Part shown: positions 34,179 to 43,310 of the stretch, piece by piece
Layout of the letters: each line of letters opens with the position of its first letter
Position numbering within the stretch: the first letter of the stretch is position 1
Source: JAJZSS01 sp964463505
Lineage (GTDB): Bacteria > Chloroflexota > Anaerolineae > Anaerolineales > UBA4823
Length of the DNA: 64,000 nt
Direction: 5' to 3'
Assembly: GCA_964463505.1 (NCBI GenBank)
Contig: CAYXDC010000002.1
Coordinates: forward strand, 61,962 to 125,961
Translations under genes and position numbers: made by a program
The notes under the pieces: generated by a model
Told to the model about the DNA's origin: nothing
Databases searched by the model: none
The model's input: the letters and a program-made list of their open reading frames with translations, nothing else

Positions 34179-35374
34179 TGGCTGATCGCCTGCGCTTGCT
34201 TTTTGTCGCCGATGGACGCTCACCCATTGCACTGAATTGGATTGCCGGGCTGGTTTCCGCAGGGCATGAAGTGCATTTGCTTTCCACCTTTCCCTGCCAG
34301 CCTGAGCTTTCTTTGGCTTCGCGGTCTATTTTACCGGTCGCTTTCAACGCGGCCGCCAGTGCAGCCAGCCGGGGGGAGGCTGCCTCCGGTCTGCGCCGGC
34401 TCATCCCGGTGGGGGTACGCACCGCGCTGCGCCAGTGGCTGGTGCCGCGCTCTCTACCCAGGGCAGCCATGCTATTGCAGGCTGCTATCCGGGATGTTCA
34501 GCCGGATGTGATCCATGCCATGCGCATCCCCTTTGAAGGGATGCTGGCAGCTCTGGCGATCGAACGCCAGACCAACGCGCTGCCCTTGCTGGTATCCATT
34601 TGGGGCAATGATTTCACATTACACGCACCTGCAACCCGCAGATTGGGTGAATTGACCCGCCTGACGCTTCATCGTGCCAGTGCTCTGCATGCCGACTGCC
34701 AGCGCGATGTGCGCCTGGCTCAAGCATGGGGATTTCCGGCCGGGCGTCCAACGCTGGTTCTGCCAGGCGGCGGCGGGGTGCAGCCAGAAATTTTTTATCC
34801 GCCGGACGAGCCACAGCCAACCACAGGCGCCCCCCTGACAGTCATCCAGCCGCGCGGCTTTCGAGCCTACGTGCAGAACGAGGCTTTTTTCCAGGCTTTG
34901 CCGCTTATTTTGAAACGTGCACCTGATACACGCTTTCTATTCCCCACCATGGCTGATGAAGCCCAGGCGCAGGCTTGGATGCGCCAGTCAGGTGTATCGA
35001 ATGCAGTAGAGTTGCTGCCCTATCAGACACGCCCCCAGATGGCAGAGCTTTTTCGGCAGTCCCAGGTTGTTGTTTCACCGACCACCCATGACGGCACCCC
35101 CAACACACTCTTGGAAGGGCTGGCGTGCGGGTGCTTTCCGGTTGCTGGCGATCTAGAATCCCTGCGGGAGTGGATTGATCCCGGCGTAAACGGCCTGCTG
35201 TGTAATCCAAACGATCCACAGGCTCTGGCCGAGGCGGTGCTTCAGGCACTGGCTGAGCCAGAACTGCGCCAGCGGGCTCGCAAAATCAACCTGCAGCACA
35301 TCGCCGAACGCGCCAGCTACCCGGTGGTTATGCTGCAGGCGCAGGCTTTTTATCACCAGCTCGCTGGAAAATAA
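34175..35374 (+). CDS. GT4-family glycosyltransferase, last gene of the polysaccharide operon
   Basis: The protein has 399 residues, and its ATG overlaps the upstream stop (ATGA). GT-B signatures include LLFVADGRSPIALNW at the N-terminus, VSIWGNDFTLHAP in the acceptor half, and VVVSPTTHDGTPNTLLEGLACG in the donor half, where Glu lies at the conserved GT4 catalytic position. No flippase, polymerase or chain-length gene is present, so the operon makes precursor and partial repeat unit only, with the rest encoded elsewhere. Confidence 0.87.
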   Translation: MMADRLRLLFVADGRSPIALNWIAGLVSAGHEVHLLSTFPCQPELSLASRSILPVAFNAAASAASRGEAASGLRRLIPVGVRTALRQWLVPRSLPRAAMLLQAAIRDVQPDVIHAMRIPFEGMLAALAIERQTNALPLLVSIWGNDFTLHAPATRRLGELTRLTLHRASALHADCQRDVRLAQAWGFPAGRPTLVLPGGGGVQPEIFYPPDEPQPTTGAPLTVIQPRGFRAYVQNEAFFQALPLILKRAPDTRFLFPTMADEAQAQAWMRQSGVSNAVELLPYQTRPQMAELFRQSQVVVSPTTHDGTPNTLLEGLACGCFPVAGDLESLREWIDPGVNGLLCNPNDPQALAEAVLQALAEPELRQRARKINLQHIAERASYPVVMLQAQAFYHQLAGK

Positions 35375-35412
35375 AAAAGAGTGGAGGCGGTTGGACCTCC
35401 ACTCTCATTGTC
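35374..35412 (-). terminator. Intrinsic terminator of the sigma factor gene
   Basis: AGAGTGGAGG (35378-35387) and CCTCCACTCT (35396-35405) form a perfect 10-bp stem with an 8-base loop. On the minus strand the stem is followed by a run of six or seven T, an ideal terminator for the leftward sigma factor gene. On the plus strand it may also stop the polysaccharide operon, though its T-run there is poor. Confidence 0.82.
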
Positions 35413-35427
35413 TAAAAGTTAGCTATT

Positions 35428-36639
35428 TCAGTCAATAAAGGCGCGCAGCTCGCGCTGGATACCGCTGGCGCGCAACCTGCGCAGCGCCTGGGCTTCAATC
35501 TGGCGCACACGCTCGCGGGTTACACCCATTTTGTGCCCTACTTCATTCAAGGTCAGTGTCTTACCATCCAGCAGCCCGTAACGCAATTGCAGGATACGCG
35601 CTTCGCGTGGCGGCAGTTGGTCCAACAAAGACCCCAGGTACTCGCGTAATAAGTTGTTGGTGGCGGTGTCATCTGGCGGGGGAGTGTCACTATCTTCGAT
35701 AAAATCCCCCAACATATTATCTTCTTCATCGCCAATCGGCATTTGCAAGGAGAGCGGGCGCTGGGCGAGCTTGATCATTTGCTCCACCTTAATCAGCGGG
35801 AGCTCCATAGCTTCGGCTAATTCATCCGTGGAAGGATCACGACCAAATTTTTGTTTAAGCTGGTGCTGGGTGCGCAGCATGCGGCTGATGCGGTCCCCCA
35901 TGTGTACCGGGACGCGGATGGTGCGACTCTGGTCAGCGATGGCGCGTGTAACAGCCTGGCGAATCCACCAGGTGGCGTAAGTGCTGAACTTAAAGCCGCG
36001 GTGGTAGTCAAATTTTTTGGTGGCTCGCATCAGGCCGATATTGCCTTCCTGGATCAAATCCAGAAAAGGCACACCGCGCCCCATGTATTTCTTGGCCACA
36101 CTGACTACCAGCCGAGAATTGGCAATGATCAAATGCTCGCGTGCCAGCCAGCCGTCTTCAACCAGCCGGCGGAGCTCGTGCTGGCGGCGAGCAGTGATAT
36201 TACCTTTCACCATTTCTTCGCGCGCCATCTTGCCGCGCTCAATGCGCTGCGCCAGTTCCAACTCTTCCTGCACATTGAGCAGAGGCACACGCGTGGCTTC
36301 TTTCAGGTACAGCCCAATCGCATCGCTGGCATCAATGTTTGCCAGAAAGTCATCTTCGTTGCCAAAGATAATTGGCTCAACTTCAGTGTCGCTGTTTGGG
36401 ATGGGGGAATTCTCCGGGTCGATCTCATCGAAATAATCGATGCCAGCTTCGATGAAAGCGTGGAACGCCTCTTCCAGGAGTTCTTCGTCTTGTTCAGCTT
36501 CAGGGATACTTTGGAGCAGGTCCTCACTGGTGATATGGCCCTGCCGCCGCCCTAACTCCACCAGCTTGTTGATTACCGGATCTTGAATTGGTTCATGAAT
36601 GTTCGCAAACGTCAGTCGATCGGTGTCAAGGTTTGTCAT
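35428..36639 (-). CDS. rpoD: RNA polymerase sigma factor, RpoD/SigA type
   Basis: The protein has 403 residues. Region 1.2 reads DAIGLYLKEATRVPLL; region 2 contains LDLIQEGNIGLMRATKKFD and FSTYATWWIRQAVTRAIADQ for -10 recognition; region 3 follows; and region 4.2 ends GVTRERVRQIEAQALRRLR for -35 recognition. It lacks the long acidic region 1.1 of large housekeeping sigmas but has about 120 acidic N-terminal residues, so it is either the housekeeping factor of this lineage or a group 2 paralogue. The ATG at 36639 follows AGG, and a consensus promoter lies at 36680-36708, excluding the longer frame. The gene stands alone with its own terminator. Confidence 0.9.
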   Translation of the reverse strand: MTNLDTDRLTFANIHEPIQDPVINKLVELGRRQGHITSEDLLQSIPEAEQDEELLEEAFHAFIEAGIDYFDEIDPENSPIPNSDTEVEPIIFGNEDDFLANIDASDAIGLYLKEATRVPLLNVQEELELAQRIERGKMAREEMVKGNITARRQHELRRLVEDGWLAREHLIIANSRLVVSVAKKYMGRGVPFLDLIQEGNIGLMRATKKFDYHRGFKFSTYATWWIRQAVTRAIADQSRTIRVPVHMGDRISRMLRTQHQLKQKFGRDPSTDELAEAMELPLIKVEQMIKLAQRPLSLQMPIGDEEDNMLGDFIEDSDTPPPDDTATNNLLREYLGSLLDQLPPREARILQLRYGLLDGKTLTLNEVGHKMGVTRERVRQIEAQALRRLRASGIQRELRAFID

Positions 36640-36679
36640 ATTTACCTGTGAATACCACGGCTGCTGCGGGATATCCCCT

Positions 36680-36708
36680 ATTCTATCATAAAAATCTACA
36701 AATAGCAA
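36680..36708 (-). promoter_or_regulatory. Predicted promoter of the sigma factor gene
   Basis: Read on the minus strand, TTGCTA (36708-36703) and TAGAAT (36685-36680) are separated by exactly 17 AT-rich bases. Initiation near 36673 leaves a leader of about 34 bases before the ATG at 36639. Confidence 0.7.
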
Positions 36709-36797
36709 GTTTTCTAGGGAATTATAGAATTAGTATCATTTAATTTTGACGGGAAGGCGCTCAAATGGCGGTTTTATTGAAATGAGGCTTCTGTGAA

Positions 36798-36833
36798 TCA
36801 AAAGCGGGAGGGCGCTCACCCTCCCGCTTTTGA
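36798..36833 (-). terminator. Terminator of the keto-acid dehydrogenase operon
   Basis: A perfect 15-bp stem (36798-36812 with 36819-36833) has a 6-base loop and carries TTTT within the distal arm on both strands. It follows the lpdA stop codon by 16 bases on the minus strand. It also separates the operon from the divergently placed sigma factor promoter region. Confidence 0.8.
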
Positions 36834-36848
36834 TAGTATCTCAGACAG

Positions 36849-38249
36849 CTAGATATTAATGCTATGCCCCTCTACAGCATGTGCGGCTTCCATTAAAGCC
36901 TCGCTTAAGGTGGGATGTGCATGTACATTACGAGCTATCTCTGCTGAGGTCAGCTCCATCATTTGCGCCAGAGTAAGCTCGGGTAACAATTCGGTCACTT
37001 CGGGGCCGATCATGGCAGCCCCCAGAATTTCACCATATTTGGCGTCCGTGATGAGTTTCACCCAACCGCCAGCCTCTCCCAAACCGAGAGCCTTTCCATT
37101 TGCCTGGTAAGGGAAGCGCCCAACTTTAACCTCGTAACCGCGTTCTTTGGCCTGCGCTTCGGTGATCCCAAAGGAGGCTACTTGCGGCTGGCAGTATACC
37201 GCGCGTGGCATCATTTCGTAGTCCAGGGTGTTGGTCTCTACGCCGCCAATGTTCTCGGCGCAGATGATCCCCTGCGCTGAACCAACATGCGCTAACATGA
37301 GCTTGGCTGTTGCATCGCCGATGGCCCAGATGCCGGGGACGTTGGTCGCCATACGCTCATCAATTTCCACTGCGCCGCGCTCGCTCAGTTTTACCCCCAC
37401 CTCTTCCAGGCCAAGGCCGCGCCCATTGGGTTTAAAACCGATTGCTACCAGAGCCTGGTCAGCTTCCAGGACTTTCTTCTCGCCTTCTTCACTGGAGACG
37501 GTCACTTTTACACCGCTGTCCGTAGTTTCGAGACCTTCTACACGGTTCTTGGTCAGGGATTTGATCTTGCGTTTGGTAAAAGCCTTTTCCAGCTCAGCGC
37601 CGACTTCTTCGTCCTCCAGGGGCAGCAAGCGCGGCAGCATTTCGACAATGGTCACGTCCACTCCGTAGCTGTTCCACACTGTGGCAAATTCAACCCCGAT
37701 GGCGCCAGCACCGATAATGACCACCGATTTCGGTAATTCCGTCTGCAGAATGGCTTCCAGGTAGGTGACTACTTTCTTGCCATCAACTTTCCAGCCCTGG
37801 GGGATCGCCACACTGGCGCCGGTAGCTACGACGATATTTTTAGCCTTAAGCTCGGTTGTCTTACCATCTTCGCCAGTCACTTGAATGGTGTCTTTAGCGG
37901 TGAGCTTTCCGGCGCCCATGTGTACATCGATCTTATTTTTTTTCATCAAAAAGCCAACCCCCTTAACCAGTCGCTCAGAGGTCGACCGGCTGCGTTTGAC
38001 AGCCACGCTGTAGTCCAGGCTTAAATTATCAAAAGAAAATCCGAATTCTTTACCCCGCTCGCGCAAGGTGTGGGCGACTTCAGCGTTCTTAAGCAAAGCT
38101 TTGGATGGAATGCAGCCCACATTCAGGCATACACCGCCCAGCCATTGTTTGTCTACGATGGCGGTTTTTAAGCCCAATTGAGCGCAGCGCACGGCGCAGA
38201 CGTAGCCGCCCGGACCGGCGCCTATTACGACGACATCATAATCACTCAT
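36849..38249 (-). CDS. lpdA: Dihydrolipoyl dehydrogenase (E3)
   Basis: The protein has 466 residues and is the FAD/NAD-dependent disulfide oxidoreductase that re-oxidises dihydrolipoamide of the E2 encoded just upstream. The FAD loop is VVIGAGPGGYVCAV; the redox-active pair lies in GGVCLNVGCIPSKALL; the NAD loop is IGAGAIGVEFA; and the catalytic His-Glu dyad is in HAHPTLSEALMEA. The ATG at 38249 has GGAG 7 bases upstream; an ATG at 38255 overlaps the E2 stop as ATGA and would add two residues. It is the last gene of a four-gene keto-acid operon. Confidence 0.93.
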   Translation of the reverse strand: MSDYDVVVIGAGPGGYVCAVRCAQLGLKTAIVDKQWLGGVCLNVGCIPSKALLKNAEVAHTLRERGKEFGFSFDNLSLDYSVAVKRSRSTSERLVKGVGFLMKKNKIDVHMGAGKLTAKDTIQVTGEDGKTTELKAKNIVVATGASVAIPQGWKVDGKKVVTYLEAILQTELPKSVVIIGAGAIGVEFATVWNSYGVDVTIVEMLPRLLPLEDEEVGAELEKAFTKRKIKSLTKNRVEGLETTDSGVKVTVSSEEGEKKVLEADQALVAIGFKPNGRGLGLEEVGVKLSERGAVEIDERMATNVPGIWAIGDATAKLMLAHVGSAQGIICAENIGGVETNTLDYEMMPRAVYCQPQVASFGITEAQAKERGYEVKVGRFPYQANGKALGLGEAGGWVKLITDAKYGEILGAAMIGPEVTELLPELTLAQMMELTSAEIARNVHAHPTLSEALMEAAHAVEGHSINI

Positions 38250-38251
38250 GA

Positions 38252-39559
38252 TCATGCTCCTATTGCTTGTTGATTCCAGGTTTGGAGAGATTCTACCACT
38301 TTGCCCAGGAAGTAATCGGCGATGGCTCCATCCAGAATGCGATGGTCAAAGGTCAGGGTTAGATAAGCCATCGAGCGGATTGCAATCGTATCTCCCTGGA
38401 TTGGATCGCTCAAAACGACTACCCGCTTTTGGATTGCACCAACCCCCAAAATGGCACACTGTGGCTGGTTGATGATGGGAGAGGCAAATAAAGACCCCGA
38501 AATGCCGTGATTGGTGATGGTAAAGGTGCCGCCTTTGACTTCATCCGGTTTTAGCTGGTGACCGCGTGCCCGGCTGGCAAGATCGTTGATCGTGCGCGCC
38601 AGGCCGAGTAAAGACAGGCTGTCGGCGTTTTTGATCACCGGAACGATAAGCCCTTCATCTCCCAGGGAGGCTGCCATCCCAATATGGATCCCTCGATGCA
38701 GGACGATCCCCGCATCGCTCCAGGACGAATTGACAATCGGATAAGCTTTGAGCGCCGCAACAGTTGCCGCAACAAAATAAGCGGTAAATGTCAGGTTGAC
38801 TCCGTCGCGGGCGAAACGTTCCTTATGCGCGTTACGGTGGGCGATGACCTGGCTGAGATCGACCTCCATCACCGTGGTCACATGGGGGGAGGTGCGCTTG
38901 CTGAAAACCATGTGTTCAGCGATGGCTTTGCGCACATTGTTGAGCGGCAGAACCTTGCCGGGTAGGGTTGCAGCGGGCGGCGTGAAGGCTGGCGGCGCAG
39001 GAAGTAGGGTAGGTGGGATTGATGCGGCAGCAGGCGCAGTTGCAGCTTGGGATTCCTTCGCTGGGCGTTGATCAAGGTACGTGAGCACATCCTGTTTGGT
39101 GATTCGCCCTCCCTGACCGGTCCCCTGCACCTGATGCAGATCAAGATTATGCTCGCGGGCAATCCGCGCCACGACAGGCGAGATAAAACCCAGCTCGCGG
39201 TCCTGGCCTGCGCTGGGCAGAACTGTTTGGGAGGCGAGCTCCTGGGCAGGCATCGTCGCCACCGCTACCGGGCTCGAATCTGTTACATCGGCGGGCTGAG
39301 TTTCACCCGGGGCGGTTTCGCCGGATGTGCCAATCCAGGCCAACGGCGCGCCAGCCTGCACAATGGTGCCTTCCGGGACCAGGATTTCCAGAATCACCCC
39401 TGCTGCTGGACTGGGGATTTCCGAATCGACTTTATCCGTATTCACCTCCAGCAAGGGTTCGAATTCTTCTACACGCTCCCCCTTGGCTTTTAACCATTTG
39501 GTGATGGTGCCTTCATCAACTGATTCGCCGAGCCTCGGCATGAGAACCTGAGTGGGCAT
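38252..39559 (-). CDS. Dihydrolipoamide acyltransferase (E2) of a 2-oxo acid dehydrogenase complex
   Basis: The protein has 435 residues. A single N-terminal lipoyl domain carries the lipoylated Lys in LEVNTDKVDSEIPSP (near residue 43). An Ala/Pro/Thr-rich swinging linker follows, then the peripheral subunit-binding domain (SPVVARIAREHNLDLHQVQG), another Pro/Ala linker and the catalytic domain ending in DHRILDGAIADYFL with the HxxxD active-site motif. It transfers acyl groups from E1 to CoA. Pairing with a fused E1 of the branched-chain type suggests branched-chain 2-oxo acids as substrates. Confidence 0.92.
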   Translation of the reverse strand: MPTQVLMPRLGESVDEGTITKWLKAKGERVEEFEPLLEVNTDKVDSEIPSPAAGVILEILVPEGTIVQAGAPLAWIGTSGETAPGETQPADVTDSSPVAVATMPAQELASQTVLPSAGQDRELGFISPVVARIAREHNLDLHQVQGTGQGGRITKQDVLTYLDQRPAKESQAATAPAAASIPPTLLPAPPAFTPPAATLPGKVLPLNNVRKAIAEHMVFSKRTSPHVTTVMEVDLSQVIAHRNAHKERFARDGVNLTFTAYFVAATVAALKAYPIVNSSWSDAGIVLHRGIHIGMAASLGDEGLIVPVIKNADSLSLLGLARTINDLASRARGHQLKPDEVKGGTFTITNHGISGSLFASPIINQPQCAILGVGAIQKRVVVLSDPIQGDTIAIRSMAYLTLTFDHRILDGAIADYFLGKVVESLQTWNQQAIGA

Positions 39560-39599
39560 GCGACCTCCAAAAAAAGGGCTTACCGTGAATTCACGGGGA

Positions 39600-42014
39600 T
39601 TAGCGATAAAAAAGCGGGTATTGAGCCGGGTTGGCTTCGTGCATCAGGTCGTAAACCGCTTCATAAATTTGTTCAACATTGGGCTTGGACCAGTAATCCC
39701 CATCCGAGCCATATGCTGGGCGATGGGCCTGAGCGGGCAGGGTGCGCGGCGCTGAGTCGAGCCACTGGTAGCCGCCTTGCTTCTCCAATACTTGCTGGAG
39801 CATATAGGCAGTTGTTCCTCCAGGCATGTCCTCGTCTACAAAGACGATCCGTCCAGTTTTCTGCAGCGATTCCCCAATCCGCCCATGCAGGTCAAAGGGG
39901 AGCAGGCTCTGCACGTCGATCACCTCGGTCTCGATCCCGGCCTCCGCCAATAGCTGGCTGGCTTCCAAGGCCAGCCGGCAGCACGCGCCGTATGTTACCA
40001 GGGTGATATCTTTCCCAGCGCGCAGGATTTCCGGTTCGCCCAGCGGGACTGTAAATTCACCGATGTTAGCAGGCAGCTTTTCGCGCAGGCGGTAACCGTT
40101 GAGCACCTCCACGATCAGCCCCGGTTCATCCGAGCGCAATAGGGTATTGTAAAAACCTGCCGCCTGGGACATATTGCGCGGCACCAGCACGTACATGCCG
40201 CGCACCAGGTTGATAATGCCTGCCATGGGGGAACCAGAATGCCAGATACCCTCCAGCCGGTGCCCGCGCGTACGCACGATGACCGGCGCTTTCTGCCCGC
40301 CATGGGTGCGCCATTGCAGGGTGGCCAGATCATCGGACATGATTTGCAGAGCATAGAGCAAATAATCCAGGTACTGGATTTCAGCGATGGGGCGCAGGCC
40401 GCGCATCGCCATGCCGATCGCCTGCCCCAGGATGGTTAGCTCGCGAATTCCGGTATCGGAAACTCGTAGTAAACCATATTTATCCTGCAAACCGCGCATA
40501 CCCTGGTTTACATCGCCCAGCTGGCCCACATCTTCCCCAAAGGCAAAGACGCGTGCATCGCGCCCCAAGGCCGCGTCAAAGCAGGCGTTTAAAACTTCAT
40601 AACCATAGACCTGCGGGGCGTCAGCGGCATAAATGGCAGGAATAGATGGCACACGCAGTGCGGATTCGGCTGATTCGCTGTGCAGGTGGGAGCCATAGCG
40701 GCGTTCATTGGTTGCTTGCATTTGCGCTCGCCAGTTGACCAGCTGCGTTTTTGTGCTCAGCTTTTCCGCTCGGATTGTGCGCAAGGCATGATGTGCCCCG
40801 CTCAGTAAATCGCGCCGCAAGGGTTGGGGTAGACCTGCCAGCTTCTTCTCGATTTCCTCCAACGCACTGCTGTGCTGTGATTCGGATGCCAGACTGTGTA
40901 AAATTTCCACCAGCTCCTGGCGTTCCCGCTTGATGGGCGCCTGGTAAGCTTTCCAAGCTGCCTGGCGCTGGGCTTCAACAAACTGGCGATCTTCGGCTTC
41001 CATCTGTGCCAGCCCAGCATCGGTTACGATTCCGCTCTCCAGTACCAGCTGGCGCAGACAACCCAAAACGTCATTTTCAACTTCCCATTCCAGGCGCTCT
41101 TTAGATTTATAGCGTTCATGGCTGCCAGAGGTAGAATGACCTTGAGGCTGGGTCAGCTCAATGATATGCAAGATAGCAGGAACATGATCTGTGCGCGCAT
41201 TGGCGGCAGCCTGTTGGTATGCCTGATGAAGCGCCGGATAATCGCAGCCGCTGACGGTGTATAAGTCAAAGCCTTCACAGCTTCCAGTCCAGCGCCCAAA
41301 GCCTTTCAAGATCGTGGAAAGATCTTGCTTTACCATCTGGTAAAGATTGGGCACAGAAATCCCATAACCATCATCATAGATAGTGATCACAGCTGGAGCC
41401 ATCAACACCCCAATAGCGTTAACCGCCTCCCAGAACATGCCTTCAGCAGTCGCAGCATTGCCGATCGTACCAAAAGCGACCTCATTACCGTGATTGGAAA
41501 ACTGTGTATAATCGCCCAGCTCTGGTATTTCACGGTACAGCCGAGAAGCGTACGCCAGCCCTACCAGGCGCGGCATCTGTGAAGCCGTAGGGGCAATATC
41601 ACCTGATGAATTGAACTGGGCCGTCAGATCCTTCCAGGTGCCGTCTGCGTTCAGGCTGCGCGTGCCAAAATGGGCGTTCATGGCACGCCCGGCGCTGGCG
41701 GGGTCAGCTTCCACATCGGCATGCGCATACAGCTGGGCAAAGAATTCCTGAATGCTTGACATACCCGTAGCGAACATGAATGTCTGATCGCGGTAATAAC
41801 CGGAGCGGAAATCACCGCGGCGAAAAGCGCGCGCCATCGCTAATTGGGGAAGCTCTTTTCCATCCCCAAAAATCCCGAATTTTGCCTTGCCGCTCATCAC
41901 TTCACGCCGCCCGACCAGGCTGACCTGGCGGCTCTGGTAGGCTATCCGATAATCCTGCAGGATTTGTTCAGGCGATAGGAGAAATTCGATGCTCTTATCC
42001 TGGCATTCGGTCAT
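39600..42014 (-). CDS. Branched-chain 2-oxo acid dehydrogenase E1, fused alpha and beta subunits
   Basis: The protein has 804 residues: an alpha-type TPP-binding half (about 1-400) joined to a beta-type half (from about 465, YEVLNACFDAALGRDARVFAFGEDVG) that includes VLVPRNMSQAAGFYNTLL and VDEDMPGGTTAYMLQ. It decarboxylates 2-oxo acids with TPP and passes acyl groups to E2. Fused E1 proteins of this length are known in Bacteroidetes and some Chloroflexota. The TPP motif reads IGNAATAEG ... YDDGYGIS: Asn186 stands where GDG/GDA Asp coordinates Mg, and Asp replaces the motif's final Asn. The ATG at 42014 follows GAGGA. Confidence 0.9.
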   Translation of the reverse strand: MTECQDKSIEFLLSPEQILQDYRIAYQSRQVSLVGRREVMSGKAKFGIFGDGKELPQLAMARAFRRGDFRSGYYRDQTFMFATGMSSIQEFFAQLYAHADVEADPASAGRAMNAHFGTRSLNADGTWKDLTAQFNSSGDIAPTASQMPRLVGLAYASRLYREIPELGDYTQFSNHGNEVAFGTIGNAATAEGMFWEAVNAIGVLMAPAVITIYDDGYGISVPNLYQMVKQDLSTILKGFGRWTGSCEGFDLYTVSGCDYPALHQAYQQAAANARTDHVPAILHIIELTQPQGHSTSGSHERYKSKERLEWEVENDVLGCLRQLVLESGIVTDAGLAQMEAEDRQFVEAQRQAAWKAYQAPIKRERQELVEILHSLASESQHSSALEEIEKKLAGLPQPLRRDLLSGAHHALRTIRAEKLSTKTQLVNWRAQMQATNERRYGSHLHSESAESALRVPSIPAIYAADAPQVYGYEVLNACFDAALGRDARVFAFGEDVGQLGDVNQGMRGLQDKYGLLRVSDTGIRELTILGQAIGMAMRGLRPIAEIQYLDYLLYALQIMSDDLATLQWRTHGGQKAPVIVRTRGHRLEGIWHSGSPMAGIINLVRGMYVLVPRNMSQAAGFYNTLLRSDEPGLIVEVLNGYRLREKLPANIGEFTVPLGEPEILRAGKDITLVTYGACCRLALEASQLLAEAGIETEVIDVQSLLPFDLHGRIGESLQKTGRIVFVDEDMPGGTTAYMLQQVLEKQGGYQWLDSAPRTLPAQAHRPAYGSDGDYWSKPNVEQIYEAVYDLMHEANPAQYPLFYR

Positions 42015-42054
42015 GCTACGTCCTCAGCTTGGCTAAATTGAACTTTAATGGCGT

Positions 42055-43188
42055 CTAAATCCGTTCCAGGATGGTAGCCGTCGCCATCCCATGCCCAATA
42101 CACATGGTCTGCAGACCATACCGTCCGCCACTGCGCTCCAATTCATAAAGCAGCTTGGTCATTAAGACTGCCCCGGTAGCTCCCAGTGGGTGCCCGAGGG
42201 CAATCGCCCCACCGTTGGGGTTGACGCGTTCCATATCGGGATGCAGTTCTTCTTCCCATGCCAGCACCACCGAAGCAAAGGCTTCATTGATCTCGATCAC
42301 ATCCATATCCTGGAGTTCCAGGCCGGCCTGCTTAAGCACCATGCGGGTGGCTGGAATAGGTGCGTCCAACATCAGCACCGGATCGGAGCCAACCACACTG
42401 CGGGCCACGATCCTGGCACGGGGGACGAGATTCAATCTTCCGATCGCTTCAGGCGAGGCTATCAGCAAGGCCGCGGCGCTATCACTGATCTGGCTGGAGT
42501 TGCCGGCAGTGACCACACCGTCCGGTTTAAAAACGGGCTTGAGGGCTGCCATTCTCTGGCGATCAGGCGGTCGGCGCACCCCCTCATCTACAGCTACCAT
42601 CACCCCATCTGGGCGCATAATGGGTAAGATCTGGCTCTCGAACCGCCCGTCATCAATCGCCTGCATGGCTTTCATGTGACTGTGGTAGCCATAATCATCC
42701 AGCTCGTCGCGCCTGAGTGACCATTTTTCCGCCATCATCTCGGCGCTCACCCCCTGGTGGACCAGGTTGTAAGGGAAGTCGTCCGGCCAGGTGGCAGGAT
42801 AATCTGCACCCAGAGATTGGTGCGACATCATTTCTGTGCCACCAGCTAAAACCAGATCCATATCGCCCGAGAGGATCGCCTGGGCAGCAAAATGCACGGC
42901 TTGTTGTCCGGATCCGCACATGCGATTCAAGGTGACTGCGGGAACATGCGGCGGGAATCCAGCTTTCAAGGCCGCCAGTCTAGCCAGATTGGCGCCCTGG
43001 TCGCCAACAGGTGTGACACATCCCCAAATGATATCTTGCAGTAAAGCCGGATCAATGCCTGCTCGCCGGATGGCCTCGGACATGACTGCCGCGGCCAGGT
43101 TCACTGGTGCAATCGGTTGCAAGGCTCCCTGCGGTTTTCCGACCCCGACTGGGGCGCGAACTGCTGAAATAATATAGGCTTCGGACAT
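42055..43188 (-). CDS. Acetyl-CoA acyltransferase (thiolase)
   Basis: The protein has 377 residues and cleaves 3-ketoacyl-CoA or condenses acetyl-CoA. The nucleophile lies in LNRMCGSGQQAVH (near residue 87), with NEAFASV for the His-Asn-Glu region, and GGAIALGHPLGATGA. The final motif is CIGHGMATATILE, with His where CIGGGMG is usual, a minor change that keeps the catalytic Cys and oxyanion Gly. It is first in the keto-acid operon, 40 bases before E1, so degradation of branched or straight acyl-CoAs is the likely role. The ATG at 43188 has GGGAGG upstream. Confidence 0.91.
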   Translation of the reverse strand: MSEAYIISAVRAPVGVGKPQGALQPIAPVNLAAAVMSEAIRRAGIDPALLQDIIWGCVTPVGDQGANLARLAALKAGFPPHVPAVTLNRMCGSGQQAVHFAAQAILSGDMDLVLAGGTEMMSHQSLGADYPATWPDDFPYNLVHQGVSAEMMAEKWSLRRDELDDYGYHSHMKAMQAIDDGRFESQILPIMRPDGVMVAVDEGVRRPPDRQRMAALKPVFKPDGVVTAGNSSQISDSAAALLIASPEAIGRLNLVPRARIVARSVVGSDPVLMLDAPIPATRMVLKQAGLELQDMDVIEINEAFASVVLAWEEELHPDMERVNPNGGAIALGHPLGATGAVLMTKLLYELERSGGRYGLQTMCIGHGMATATILERI

Positions 43189-43310
43189 TGCATCGACCTC
43201 CCTGATGGCAACCATTCCAAGTGCAATTCATTGAGCAGCGGATTTAAGAATACCACAAAAGTCCGAAATAGACCCCAGATGCCCCAATTTTTTGGTACCC
43301 CGGGCAATAA

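Noticed and set aside
35851..36555. 234-codon open frame on the plus strand inside the sigma factor gene
   Set aside because: It is a shadow of the conserved sigma regions in the opposite strand; composition mirrors the real gene.
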